NCBI RefSeq assembly: GCF_016808095.1
Contig: NC_068970.1
Coordinates: 22,860,501 to 22,924,500 of the forward strand
From: Vigna angularis
Lineage: Eukaryota > Streptophyta > Magnoliopsida > Fabales > Fabaceae
Direction of reading: 5' to 3'
DNA length: 64,000 nt
Part shown: positions 23,701 through 38,700 of the stretch, piece by piece
How the letters are laid out: each line of letters opens with the position of its first letter
How positions within the stretch are numbered: position 1 is the first letter of the stretch
Made by a program: the position numbers and the translations under genes
Notes under the pieces: generated by a model
Databases searched by the model: none
Told to the model about the DNA's origin: nothing
Seen by the model: the letters and a program-made list of their open reading frames with translations, nothing else

Positions 23701-26700
23701 CTATACATGATGTCAAAATCATATCTTAACAGCTTGGCTATCCAGTTTTGCTGATTTTAAGTGGTAATCCTCTGCTCCAACAATTATCTTAGACTCCTCT
23801 GGTCTATATGCACCACAAACTTCTGCCCAAGGAGATAAGGCCGCCAATGCTGGATAGCCATCACTAGTGCCATGAGCTCTTTCTCATAAATCGACTTGCT
23901 CAATGACCCTTCGGATAAAGCCTTGTTGAAGAACGCAATGGGCCTTTTGTTTTGGGTGAGAACAACATCTACTCCCCCTCCCGATGTGTCACAGTCAACG
24001 TGAAATTGCTAGGTGAAATCTGGCAATGCCAGTACTGGCTGGTGCTGTAGTAATTGCCTCCTTTTCTCCATAGCTGCTCTAGCCGAATCAGACCATATAA
24101 ATTTCCCTTTCTTCAACAAATCAGTCAAGGGGCAAGCTATCTTCCCATAGTCCTTCACAAACCTCCTATAGTATCCCATAAGACCCAAAAATCCTCCAAA
24201 GGCTTTGAGATTTTTGGGTTCTATCCATCCCGTGACTGCTTCCACCTTCTCTGTGTCCATCTCCACCCCTTTCTCAGAAATGCTATGCCCCAAGTATCTG
24301 ATCTGCACCTTGCCAAACTCGCATTTCTTCCTATTAGCCACCCATCCATGCTGCTTTAATGTGCTCAACACCCACCCAATCTGCTGCATATGCTCCCTCC
24401 AAGACCGGCTATACACCAATATATCATCGAAGAATACTAGCACAAATCGCCTTAGGTTTGGCTTCAACAAGTTGTTCATAGCGCTCTAAAATGTGACCGG
24501 AGCATTGGTGAGAGGCCGAATGGCATCACAAGGAACTCGTAGTGTCCTTGATGTGTCCTAAAAGCCGCTTTTTGGATGTCCTCTGCCCCCATTTTGATTT
24601 GATGGTAACTAGCTTTCAGATCTACCTTCGAAAATAATGCACACCCCTTAATTCATCAAGAAGCTCCTCTATAACTGGGATAGGGAACTTGTCAGGGATG
24701 GTGGCTCGATTTAGTGCCATGTAGTCTATGCAGAATCTCCAGCTTCCATCCTTCTTTTTAACCAATATAACCGAACTTGAATAAGGGCTTGTGCTGGGCC
24801 TTATTATCCTTGTCCTCAACATTTCTTCCACCTGTTTTTCAATCTCCCCCTTCATCACATGGGGATATCTATAGGGGCATATATTAATGAGGTCCTCTCC
24901 ATCCTTTAAAGGTATTCTATGTACCAACTCCCTGTCTGGGGGCAATTTTGGCTCCTGGAAAACCTCCTTATACTGCTCCAGCACGTTCTCTGGTTCTTCT
25001 TCCTGCTCCTCCATCAACTCAGGGACATACTCCTTTTTCTCCACTCTCTCCATTCGTCCCAAGTTCCATACTAAGGTCACTACCTCTATTTCTGTTATTT
25101 TGAGCAAAGCTTCTAGCATGATCACCTCCCTAGCCAGGGTAGGATCCCCCTGGATAGTCACCTCCCTTCCTCCCTGCCTAAAAACCATAGTAAGTTTTCC
25201 CCAATTTGTAGTCACTTCCCCCAGCTTAGCCAGCCAATTCACCCCTAAAATCAAGTCAACTCCTAACTCAAACAAGTAGAACTGCTCTTCAATTTTGGCC
25301 TCTCCCAGCTTCAATTAAACACCCTTGCGAGTCTCTGGGCCTTCCTCTTCTGACCATCTCTCAGGCTCACCTGATAGGGTCGGGTAGCCTCTACCTCCAA
25401 CCCCAACTCCTCGACAAATCTTTTAGATATGAAGTTGTGGCTTGAGCAGGTCTATTAGTATTAACACGAACCTCCCCCTTATCTCCCCCTGAAGCTTCAT
25501 TGTTCGTGGTTGTGAGTCCTCCCGCAAAGAAGGAAGAAAGCTCCATATGTTTCTGGTCCATATCAGCCTCTACCCCTTCAGTCTCCTCCTCTTCATTCTC
25601 ACCTAAGATCACCACCCTCAAACTTCGTTCTGGGCAGTGATGGCCGGGATTGAAAGGTCCCCGCAGCAAAAACAGCGACCCTCCTCCCGACGTTTCAGGA
25701 ACTCCTGGTATGGCAGGTTCCTTATTCCTCTTCCCTTATTGTCGCTTCCTACCGTCATCCCTGTCTTCTCTGTCACACTTCCTGAAGGTCCTTCCCTTTT
25801 GATCGACCCTACACTCTCGGATCCCCCTTGTCTGCCCGCATTACTCGGATTAGGTTCCACCCTCGCCACGGTTCCTCCCTCGCCTGTACTTCGTCCCCAC
25901 AATGATGGGTTCTTGTTTCCACTCCAATTCCCAGCCTTAGTACTCTGACGAGCTTCTTCCACGTCCCTGGCGATTCACATGGCGGCCATTAGTTCCAGTG
26001 GATCCTGTATTCGAACCTAGTTACGAATGTGTTCCTACAGACCCGCGAAGAAATTCCCCAACAATTGTTGCTCGGGCAATCCCTTCGTTTGCCCCACCAA
26101 CACCTCGAAATCTTGAACAAACTCATCCACCGTCCCCATCTGTTTGGATGCCGCCAATCGCTCGAAAACGGTACCCCTGTTTCGGCCCCCAAACCTTATC
26201 ACCAAGGCATCCATCAATCCTTCCCACGAACGATCCTTGGCTTTCACCCTCCAAAATCTGAATCAATACCCCGCACTTCCCTCCATACTGATGTACGCCA
26301 GTTGTACCTTTTCGTTCTCCGCCACCCCTTACAACTCGAAGAACTTCTCGACGTAGTTGATGCAGTTCAACGGATCGAGTCCCTCGAAGACTGGTAGCTC
26401 CACTTGTTTCCTCCAACTGTTTGGCCCCTCTGAATGTTCGACTTCTCTTCCTCCCTCATCTTCTCGCCTCGCCCTCCTATTGGCGTTGATGGATGGCTGA
26501 CTTCCGTCTGATTGTCCATCTTGGTCGCGATTCCTTCCTCCCAAGATTCTCATGACTTCTTGCAAGTCTTGACGTATCGTTGCCAAATCTTGACGCAACA
26601 CTGTTGTCTCGGCCTTCATTCCATCTACAGCTATCTCCATCGCTTCCAGCTGACCTTCTATTACGTTTAGTCTTCCATCGATTATGCCCTCCATAATGCC

Positions 26701-29700
26701 CTTCTTCCCCAAATTGGATCCGGTAGGTCGGACCAATTGTTAGGTTTCTGGAAATTGAAACCTAGAAAACTCCCTCACAACACTCAACCGCAAGAAACAA
26801 GACAGAAAGAATAGTATTTATGTATTAACCAAAGAATCAATGTACAAGTATATGGTTCTACGGGAGACTACCTCCTCAGGCCAAAAGTCCTGACTTTACA
26901 CAAAGAATGCTAACCCCCCAAAAACAAAGTTACAAGAGCTCTATTTATAGAAGCTCATTCCCAACTCTCCCCAGACTAACTATTATTATAGTTATACTTC
27001 TAACCAAACTCTCCCCCTTTTCCTCCTAACTTGCTCTAATCTTCTTCCTTCTCTCATAAACTTTCCAACCTCTATCAATCTTACTTATCAAATGCATTAT
27101 TTATATTGAATATAGTAAAACTAGGTATATGATTAATCTCCCTTGTGTAGAAAATACACACGGTATAATATGTTTATAATAATGAGAATGTGGGCTAAAG
27201 CCCAAATATAAATAAATATGTAAAAATAACATAATTAACATAGGGACTATGTTTCCCTAATTAACATAAAACACAATATATCTAACAATTTTATTTTGGA
27301 CAACTACATACATCACTCTTATTGCTATGACTCTCAATCCATCATAAACACATACCCAACAAAAATAGTCACAATGTACATTCATATGTGAAGTCCTTAT
27401 TACGAAAACACAAAAATCAACAAGACAAGAAAGAAGGGTATCAATCAATGAGAAAACAAATGCAAAACCTCCAATCTACCCTCCAATTTGGACAATCCCA
27501 AAATAGTCTCCTCGGATTCCTTGAGCTTGAAGAGGTGACAAACAACTCTCGACTTCCACAAAAGCACCTTCTTGAGCTAGGGACAAGGTATCACGCCGAC
27601 AAGTGATAAGCAATATGCATTACAAACACTAAAAGAAAATACTCAATAGGAAAGATCAAAATGACAAAAAAAGCATAGTTTGGGAGACAATGGTAGAGCT
27701 CATAACAGAGTTGGGTTCCAAGATGAGTTTGATGTCATTTTAGTAGCAGCATCTAGAGGATGCAGGGATCCAAAAAAGTTTGCAATGCAAGGGTTGATGA
27801 GAAAAAACACAATGAAGAACCCAATGTCAAATACAAAAGGAGTATGTTGAGAATCTAGTATTGGGCAACAAGGAGACATCATCCCAAAACCAAAAAGGGG
27901 CAATAAATCAACAAGTAGAGAAAACAAAAATGGAATCACCAAATAGAAAAAAGAGAGGATGAATTGCTTCAATTCCTAGAGATTATGTTTGAAAACCAGT
28001 GTTAAGGTGACTATAGGTATCATATTGAAACAATTTGAAGAGAAGGTTCTTATTGCTAACATTATGATGAATAATATGCATATTTTGGGAGTTTTAAAAG
28101 TTCTATTTTGCTATAACTTTAGTGGAAATTTTTACTATACATTTTTCCTAGGAACTCATCTTTTGCTCCCAATGTATAAATACCATATGTTAGATCTCAT
28201 ATCCACTGATTGCACGTGGGAAATAGAAGAGAAGATACAAGAACTATATCCTAACCTTATCTTGGTAACCTAATTTTCAAGAACAAAAGTTTTTGTTAAT
28301 GGATAAAATTGTCATGCTCTCTCTCTCCCCCTCACCCATTTTCATTTTCTCTTCCCCTCCCTCACTCTCTTTCTCACTGCACCCATTTCTCCAAATTTGT
28401 GCTTCCAAATGTCACCTCTTTCGGAATCTGGTCACACCTCACAATAGTTGAGGAGCCAAGGAGCATTTATGTCCGATTATATTTCAAAATAGAGTAAGTT
28501 TCTATTTACACTATAGACTCTTTCATCTCTTATTTTCCTTATGATTTTGTCACCAACATTTGTGGGGTCAGTTAGAAAAGTGATCCTCTCAACTTGTTTG
28601 ATCATATATTAAAATTATGTTATGTTTTGTGATGAGAGCAACTTTGTGCACCCATACATGGTATAATCTTAGGACAGCTTGCCATAGGACAGCACATAGT
28701 TGAAAATCAAGCTTCTGCCATTGAGATTTCTCTTCTTCAGGAACGGTGGAAACATCTTGTTCAAGATGATCATGGTATCTTTGACCAAGAAACCATAACT
28801 CCACGGAAGAAGACCAAGATAGATAGTTTTTCCAATTGAGTTTTGCAGAAGTAATGGTTGAAGTAGCAGAGAGAAACGGTGTTCCAAGTCCAGCCATTAT
28901 AAAGCCAAACAAGAAAAGAGGGGAAAAAAAGATTGTGGGAAGAAACCCTAAACGGAGCAACCCTCAACAGAACAGCAAATCAAAGACCACAATACACTCA
29001 GGAGACGGAGGCGAAACAACCGGCAGTGGCACGGTGAAGATCCGACACAGGAGAGGCGGCGCGTGAAGCCCACGCACCCGAGAGAGGTCAGAAAGAAACG
29101 ACGCGTGACGGCAACCACCAGGGATGGGTCGCGCTCATCGAGGCGCACCGAACCCTTAACTTCACCGGAGAAAAGGCTGCGACGGCGGACCGCAGTGACA
29201 ACGGCGGCGGAAGCGACGATGAACGACGGCGGATGCGGAGGCGAGCAGTGAGCACTGGCGATCTGCAAACCCTAACCTGCTCTGGATACCATGTGAAAGC
29301 TTGAGAGAGAAAATCTAATCGTAAAAATATTATTACTGTGTGTGTTGAAGTTTCTATTACACAAAAATGTCCTATATAAGGAACAATGGACCAGCACCTA
29401 AAAGCCCAAAACTAAAAGTCCAATAATACAATACAATATATTTCAACATTGAGCATGCTAATTGTGCTTTGTGTAGCTGAATGTTGGAGCCCATTAGATC
29501 ATATGTTAAATTAGGCTTTCTAAAATGTTGTTAGTTAAGGTTTTGTTCTGCACAAGATTCAAAGGACATTATAATCTTAGAGATAATTTTGAAGAAAATC
29601 TTAGAGATAATCTTAAAGAAAATCTTGGGGAAAATCTTGAGAATAATCATGAAGATAATCTTAGAGAAAATCTTGGGAATAATCTAGGAGATAACATAAT

Positions 29701-32700
29701 TTTATCTAGTTTCTCACTTGTTCCAAGCGTATACAAACTAAGATTACTCACAATATTTTCTTTAAGATTATCTCCAAGATCATTCTCAAAATTTTCTCGA
29801 AGATTTTCTTCAAGATTTTCTTTGAGATTTTCTTCAAGATTATCTTTAAGATTATAATATCCCTTGAATCTTATGCAAAATAAAACCCAAATCAATAGCT
29901 TTTAGAAAGCCCAATTTAGCATATGATCCAATGAGCCCCGACATTTAGCTACACAAAGCATAGTTAGAATGCTAAGGAACATGTACACATTTTATTAAAT
30001 CATCAAAACTGAATTCTTAGATGAATGTTTTAATTTAAAGCTCATTTTATCCCATTTGGTCAAATCCCAGTTAAAACAATATATTTAAAAATAATTATTA
30101 TACAACAAAACTAAGATTAGACCATGTATGAGTGCACAAAATGCCACTCATCATTTGGATACCTTGTTCTAGGTCCGTAAGTTGAGTAGCTTTCCACTTG
30201 AATTTTGAGAACTTGCTTTGAGGATAAACATTGCAGGTGAGGAAAGCTATTTATATTTTTGATAGAACCTCAAAATAGATGATCTAAATGTGAAAGTAAT
30301 TTGGTCATTGGATTTTGGTTTTTATGTAAAGATTGTGATTGACTTAGAAATGGTTTGAACGCATGAACTTGAATATTGTTGAGTTTTGTGTGATAAATAC
30401 TTGTTTAACAGGTTTTGAATTGGATACTTTTGTTGATATGTTGATCTAGTAACTAGATTATGCATGTTAAGAATAGAGTTTCCTTGAATTGGATTTTTTA
30501 TTATGATTTAAATAAGTAGAGTAAATTTCCCTATATTGCCTTATGAATTTGACCTAAGTGTAAACTTGTATACTTAAATTAGCGGGACCAAAATTGATTT
30601 GAAATGACTAAAGAATGACGTTTGAACAAATCATAATTTGAATTAATCAATTGAGTTGTTTAAAAGTAAACATTATTGAAGTGTTGTTGAAATTATTTTT
30701 GAGACTATTTTGATTCTGCTAATGGGATTGACTTTTTTGATATTTCAAGCTAATGATTTTTCGCTCAAGCGAAAACAGAACAAAGACCTAGACCTTACTC
30801 TCTGTTCTATTTTTGCTCAAGTAATTGATTTTTCGCTCAAACAAAAATAAAGTTGAAAATAGTCTTGTTTTCGATCTTACTTTCACTCAAGGGAAGGGTT
30901 TTTCGCTCAAGGAAAAATAACATTGTAATTCAATACACTTTTTTCTAAAGCAAGAGTATTTTTGCTTAAGCTAAAAAATATCTTTATTTGTTTCTTTCTC
31001 TCTTTATGGTCCCTTTAACTTATTGAATATATATGTTTTATAATACAAAAACTTATACATGATTGATTTGTGGTTGCATTTGAATAAATTATATTGTTTT
31101 ACAAGGCTGTTTGAGAATTGATTGAATGTATATGAATTTGAGGACATACGTCTAGGATGATGTGTGAAGCATTATTTGAGTTATGTATTCAGTATTGACA
31201 CCTATGTCGTAACATAAATCCCGTTATTTCTTTGATGATCTAAGTCGCATAGACTAAGATATCATGTAGTGAAAAGTAGATATGGGAGCTTTTACACACC
31301 TCAACATGAGTAGATGTGGGACATAGGTTGTAATGAACTTATCCTGATTTCATCATTTGTGGATTCGCTTGTAAATCCACTTCTGGGATTGAATCAAATG
31401 TTAGTATCTGGTAGGACATACTTAATATTAGTCTTCCATAAGGTGTCAATCAATACTCATCCTGTTGAATATCTTTTGACATATAGATTCCATGTATCAT
31501 CTATGTGGTATGTTGTGTGTGACTAATAATTGGTAAATTTATGAACTTTTAACTAAGTTATTTCTTTAATATTATTCTCTTGCGTTAGGAATTTATTTTC
31601 AATAGCGTAAGCTTGTATTTTGTTGTCTGGATGATATTCTGTTATGATTGTACTATGTACACAAGTAAATGCACCATTTGCAGACAATGAAAACTATTTT
31701 CAGACCTTTTGTAAATAATTGTATATATATATGTGTGTGTGTGTTTTGTGTATGTTTATGTAATATTTTGAAATAATTTATGCTTTGCATAGACCCTCAG
31801 TTGGACTATGTTATTATGTTTTATGTTTAGTTTTAGAATGTTACAATTTCTCTTTACTCTTTCTTTTGGCAATGAATACTTTAGTTCTCTCATTCTATTT
31901 CCCTGGTACGTATGGCTAGATTGTGCTACTAGGGCTGCTGCATAGTAGCTATCCCCCATGAACCCAATTAATGATTTTGGTTTGTTTATATTCAGTTGAT
32001 TCGATTATTTAATAGTACTTACCAATTTTTAGGACATGATCCCTCTTAAGTTTCTTTTAATCAATTAATTTTACATAACCAAACTGAACAATTGGTGGAC
32101 TAATGAGATAATTGGGATTATGAATTTTGCATGATCAGCTTTAATTTCTAATTCTCTCAATATTTGTTCCTTATGTTTTCTATATTCTATTTTTTGTGAT
32201 CAACTAGGAATAACTACTGAAATAGGATTAAAAGTATATGTGAGAAAGAATAAAGGCGGGCGAAGAAGAGAGTTTCAGTTAGCAGTTAGTTAGAGGAATT
32301 GGGAGAGTATAAATAAAGAGTTAGTTGCAAGGGGGGAACTATTCTGTATTCTTTGTTTGTTGAGTTTACTGGAACTCCGTCCAGTGGAGGTTAGGCTTCC
32401 TTGAGTGTAACTTGTACATTGTATTCTTGTATTCATTGAATAACACGAGGCTATTCCTTGAGTTTGGGTATGTTCTTTGAGAATTAGTGGCTTTATTGAC
32501 TTCTTGATTAAAGAAGTCCATCAAGATTGGTCCGACCTACCGGATCACAATCAAAGGAAAGACGCGATGGCGAGCAAGGTGAGTGCCTTGGAAGGATGGT
32601 TCGATGCCATGGAAGCAACGATGGAGGAATTTCGAGCCGAGATGCGAGGGATGGCTCGAGACATGGGTCGCATCCTTGGGAGGATAGGAGTTCTGAAGGC

Positions 32701-35700
32701 AATCGCGATTCCATTAATGGAGGTCGGGAGAGAGATGAGGAGGAATCGGAGGACGAACCAGTGGAGGAGCGCAGTCACATTCAGAGAAGCTGGTTGAAAA
32801 GAGTGGAATTACCCACTTTTGAAGGCACCGATCCCATGGGGTGGATTCCTAGGCAAAGAAGTTTTTCGAATTGCAGAACGTTACGGAAAAGGAGAAGATG
32901 AAGTTAGTTTACATATGCATGGAAGGGGGAGCAAATTACTGGTTCCACTTTTGGCGGAAGAAAATCAAGAACCCAACCTGGGCAACACTGACAGAGGCGA
33001 TGGTCAAAAGGTTTAGAGGTAGGCATCGAGGAACGATCTTTGAAAAATTGGCGGCGGTGCGGCAAAAAAACGGCTAGTACGGGCACTGTAGCATGGATTG
33101 AGACATATCGCGAGCCGTCAAATGAACATGGGAGTGTAGGCGGAGGTCTCGGATTGAAGAAAGAAGGAATTTCAAGGACCGCCAGTTCCAAAGTAGAAAG
33201 TAACTCAGGAGGCGAAGGGCAGAATCGAGGAGTAGCGCATATCAGGAGTACCTCAAGAGGAGGGAAGAGGGGCATTGTTTCCACTGTGGGTGGCCTTATC
33301 TCTAGTCGATGTGGGACTTCCAACACACCCCCCTTCACGCCGAGGTATAGACATCTCATGCGTGAGAGTAGAAATTAATGGCATCAGGGGGTGTGTTGGA
33401 AGTCCCACATCGACTAGAGATAAAGCCAATTTATAATATATAAGTGAGGTACAAACCTCTCCTTACAAGCCAGTTTTGTGGGGTTGAGTTAGGCTTAAAG
33501 TTCACTTCTAACATGTTATTAAAGCCATGGTTAGAGTCTACCCTAACGATAATTTGTTGTTTGTTGGACATATTGTTCCACCCGCTATCGGGCCGCTATC
33601 AGACCACCCATTAATGTCTAATCCCATGCTCGAGATGTATATACCTCGACGTGAGGGGGGTGTGTTGGAAGTCCCACATCAACTAGAGATAAGGCCAATT
33701 CATAGTTTATAAGTGGGTGCAAACCTCACCCTACAAGCCGGTTTTGTGGGATTGAGTTAGGCTTAAAGTCCACTTCTAACATGGTATTAGAGCCAGGTTA
33801 GAGCCTATCGTAGCGAGTTCTAAGTGGGCCTTCTACTCTTCTATTCCACCTGCTATCGGGCCGCTATCGGACCACCCATTAATGTCTAATCCCAAGCTCG
33901 AGATGTATATACCTCGGCGTGAGGGGGGGGTGTTGGAAGTCCCACATCGATTAGAGATAAAGCTAATTCATAGTTTATAAGTGGGTGCAAACCTCACCCT
34001 ACAAGTCGGTTTTGTGGGATTGAGTTAGGCTTAAAGTTCACTTCTTAACATGGCATCAGAGCTCTCAACATCTGGGAGCCGCCTCTGACTGCGCACTAAG
34101 ACCCTAGCCAGCAGCCTTCATTGCTGCCACTCTCTCTTTCAAAATAGCTCTGCTGCTTGGACATGGCAGACCAAACTGTTGAAGTGGTGCCTACTGCATC
34201 ACAAACCAATCAGGAACAACTCCAGAACCTCAACACTGCCTACCGCTTAAATGGAACGAATTATTTGAAATGGGCCCAGCTTGTTCGCATAACTTTAAAA
34301 GGTAAAGGGAAAGCTAACCACTTGACTAATGATGCTCCTCCAGAAGAAGATCCCAAATTTACAAAATGGGATGAAGAAGACTCTATGATCATGGCATGGC
34401 TATGGAACTCCATGATCCCAGAAATTACTGATACTTGCATGTTTCTTAATTATGCAAAGGAGATTTGGAATGTAGTGGAGCAGACATACTCAAAAGCTAA
34501 AGATGCTGCCCAAATATATGATGTGAAGGTGAAGACTATCGCTGCCAAACAAGGAACCAAGACTGTTACAGAGTATGCCAATCAACTCAAATCACTGTGG
34601 ATGGAATTAGACCATTACAGGGTCATCAAAGCCAAGTGCTCAGATGATTCTGCCATGCTCAAAGAATATATTGAGCAAGATAGAGTCTATGATTTTTTGG
34701 TAGGGCTTAACTCTGATTTTGATCAAGTGAGTCTAGATTCTTGGCAAAGACAAAGTTCCACAAATTAATGAAGTGGTAGCTATGGTAAGAAGTGAAGAAA
34801 GCAGAAGGGGAATAATACTAGACTCCCCAACCATGGAAAACTCAGCCATGATAGCAATCGGATCAGCCAAGATAGTTGATTCCCAAAAGGGGGACTCACC
34901 AATATGGAAAAGAAAAATGAAGGAGTGTGGTGTACCTTTTGTAACAAACCTTGCCACACTCCTGATAAATGTTGGAAGCCACATGGAAAGCCTCCTAGTC
35001 GAGATTGGGGATCCCAAAATCGTGAAAAGGAGTGGGGAAAAAGAGGTGACAACAGTAGAAAGGGCGGACAAGCACACCTGGGTACTGCAAAACATGAAGA
35101 AAATAGCAGCAGACCAATTCCACTTAACCAGGATGAGGTTCAACAAATGCGCTCCTTCCTTAACAAGTTGGATAAATCACCAGGTAGTTGTTCTCTAGCG
35201 CATTCAGGTACGTTTGGTGAGTTTCCTTCTTTTGGACTTAATGCCGCAGATAAACAACCTAACCCATACTGGATACTAGATTTTGGGGCTACCGACCATA
35301 TGACACCCTTATCTAACATTTTCTCCTCTTACACCCCTTGCCCTAGCAACAAGAAAATATCCATAGCTGATGGCTCTCTGATGACTGCAGCAGGTCAAGG
35401 AGATGTTCAAATAAGCCCATCTATCACTCTTAAAAATGTCCTTCATATTCCTAAATTATCTGTTAGTTTAGTCTCCATTAAAAAACTCATACACGATCTC
35501 TCATGCAATGTTATTTTTTCTAACAATGATTGTATCATACAAAACCAACAATCGGGGAGGACGATTGGACATGCTAGAGACTGGAATGGCTTGTATTACT
35601 TGGACAATCCAAATCTGCCATCAGCCCTGGGAAATAGCAACTCTTTTTTCTCTGATTCAATAAAGACCAGCAGGGAGAAGATCTTCCTCCATCATTATCG

Positions 35701-38700
35701 TCTTGGACATCCTTCCTTTAGGGTCATAAAATTATTATTCCCTTCCCTTTTTAGCAAATTGGATGTGGCAAGTCTCAATTGTGAAGTGTGTGAACTTGCT
35801 AAACACAAACGTGTTTTTTTTCTTGTTAGAAATAATAAGAGCACGTTTCCCTTCTATTTAATTCATACTGATGTATGGGGTCCCTCAAATGTCACAAATG
35901 TTTCTGGTGCTCGTTGGTTTATTACCTTTATAGATGATTGCACTCGTGTCACTTGGGTTTTCTTACTAAAACAAAAATCTGAAGTAAGCTCTATGATTCA
36001 AAGTTTTTTCTCAATGGTAAAAAATCAATTTGGTGTTAGCATTAAGAAGATTAGATCTGATAATGCCAAAGATTACTTTAATCATGGGCTTATTTCTTTT
36101 TGTCAAAACTCCTCAACAAAATGGGATTGGAGAGAGGAAAAATGGACACCTTCTTGACCAAACTAGAGCTCTCCTTTTTCAACATAAGGTTCCTAAAAGT
36201 TTTTGAGGGGAGGTTGTACTCACTGCCTGTTATCTAATTAATAGACTACCTTCTAGTATTCTAGCTTCTAAAAGCCCCATGGAGGTCCTGTCATCCTTTT
36301 ATCCTAATGTGTCCACATCCAACCACCTTGTTCCACGCATCTTTGGTTGTGTCTCTTTTGTCCATGTCCACAGTAGTGATAGAGGTAAACTTGATCCTAG
36401 AGCCTTAAAATGTGTTTTCATAGGTTACTCATCCACACAAAAGGGATATAGGGATATAAATGCTATCACCCACCATCCAAAAAATTCTCCGTGTCTCGTG
36501 ATGTCACCTTTTTTGAGCACAAAAGTTACTTCTATAAAGATCATCTTCAGGGGGAGCCTGCACCAAATGAAGATGATATCCTTATGCTTCCTGACTTAAG
36601 CTTAGGACTAGAAATAGGGACTAAAAGTGTAACAGCTGAGACTCAAGATGGGGCTGATGTAAGATTTGGTAAAAATCTGGTTTATACAAGGCAGACAAAG
36701 ACCATTCCAGAGTCTGTCCATGTTCAACCATCCAACCCAACATTACATGAGGTAACTATCCCTAATCCTTTAATCTCCAATGCATCAAACTCTGTTTTTC
36801 CAAACATACAGGAATCTGTCTTTCCAAATATACAGGAATCTGAATCCAGTCCAGCATCCCTTTATGAGGACCTAAATATTCCAATTGCCCTTAGGAAAGA
36901 GACTAGGAAATGCACTACCAAGCCATTGTACACTCTAGCTAATTACCTATCCTTTAAAAACTTCTCACCTACTCATAAAGCCTAAACACCACAACCACAC
37001 CTACCTCTTTATCTGAGGCATTGAGTGATAAAAAATGGAAACAAGCTATGGACACGGAAATGGAAGCACTAGAAAAGAATAGTACTTGGGATTTGGTGGC
37101 TCTCCCGAATGGAAAAAAACCAGTAGGGTGCAGGTGGTTATATACTATAAAATACAAGGCTGATGGGTCTATTGAGAGGTACTAAGCAAGGTTAGTTGCT
37201 AAGGGATTCACTCAAACCTATGGAGTGGATTACATGGAAACTTTTTCTCCAGTGGAAAAAATGAATACAGTTAGGGTGATATTATCTCTACCAGCTAATT
37301 ATGGTTGGAACTTGCAACAATTTGACATAAAAAATGCCTTCCTTCATGGAGAAATTGAAGAGGAGATTTACATGGAATTGCCCCTTGGATATGAGGGGAA
37401 AACAGTTGCTAACACTGTTTGCAAGCTAAAAAAAGCATTGTATGGGTTGAAACAATCACCGCGAGCGTGGTTTGGAAGGTTTACTAAAGTTATGATAAAT
37501 TTGGGCTTTAATCAAAGTCAAGGAGATCACACCTTGTTCATTAAACACTCTAAATCAGGGAGAGTTACAGTGCTATTGGTTTATGTAGATGATATTATAA
37601 TAACAGGTGATGAGGAGGAGGAGCAACAGCTGTTAGGCCAACATCTAACCAAGGAATTTGAAATTAAGACCTTGGGAAAATTGAAGTATTTCTTAGGGAT
37701 TGAAGTGGCCCATTCTAAAAGGAGAATATTTATATCTCAGCAAAAATATATCACAGATTTGTTGAAAGAAACTGGGAAGACAGCATGCAAGCCTGCAAGT
37801 ACACCAATTGATCCAAACATGAAATTGGGGAATGTAGAAGAAAGTACTGCAGTTGACAAGGAAATGTATCAGAGGTTATTGATTTATTTATCTCACACTA
37901 GACCTGATGTTGCATTTGCTGTAAGCCTTGTTAGCCAGTTCATACACCAATCTAAGGAGGTTCACTTACAAGCTGCACTAAGAATTGTGCTATATTTGAA
38001 GGGAACCCCAGGCAGGGGAATTTTGTTTGAACAAAATGGGAATGTAAGTGTGGAAGCATATACAGATGCAGACTATGCAGGCTCAATTGTGTACAGGAGG
38101 TCAACTACAGGGTATTGCACTTTCATTGGTGGAAATCTTGTGACTTGGAAGAGTAAAAAACAAAATGTGGTAGCCAAATCTAGTGCTAAAGCAGATTTCA
38201 GGGCAATGGCACAAGGGATATGCGAACTACTGTGGTTAAAGATCATCTTGGAAGACTTAGGAATAAAGTCAGATGAATCAATGAGACTTTATTGTGATAA
38301 CAAATTTGCAATTAGCATAGCTCATAATCCAGTGCAACATGATAGAACCAAACATATCGAGATCGACAGGCATTTTATCAAAGAAAAATTAGATAGTGGT
38401 CTAATATGTACTCCATATGTCTCTTCACAAGACAACCTTGCAGATATTCTAACAAAGGGGTTGAATAGTAACAACTTTGAAAGTATTGTTTCCAAGCTGG
38501 GAATGGAAAATACTTATTCACCAGCTTGAGGGGGAGTGTTAGAATCTGTTTATCTGTATTAAAGTCTTTGCTTTTATTAATTATATTTCTTCCTTATTTA
38601 GGAGATTATAATTATCAATTATGATTAGGATATCCCTGAAATATAGGGATTCTTTCTTTAGGAGCTATTATTAGACTTCCTAAAATAGCTTTCTAGCATT

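Larger units (their letters stand above)
21877..27077 (-). mobile_element. Ty3/gypsy retrotransposon 2, full length
   Basis: LTRs at 21877-22183 (3') and 26738-27077 (5') start TGTTAGGTTTCT and end CTCTATCA. The 5' LTR is longer because of a ~30-bp block (CTCCCTCACAACACTCAACC...) that is absent from the 3' LTR. Flanks ATTTT (21872-21876) and ATCTT (27078-27082) form a TSD with one mismatch. The internal order on the minus strand is gag, protease, RT, RNase H, integrase, chromo-like tail. Frames are interrupted several times. Confidence 0.9.

Noticed and set aside
29525..29895. Asn-Leu repeat proteins on both strands
   Set aside because: They are the two strands of a foldback repeat.
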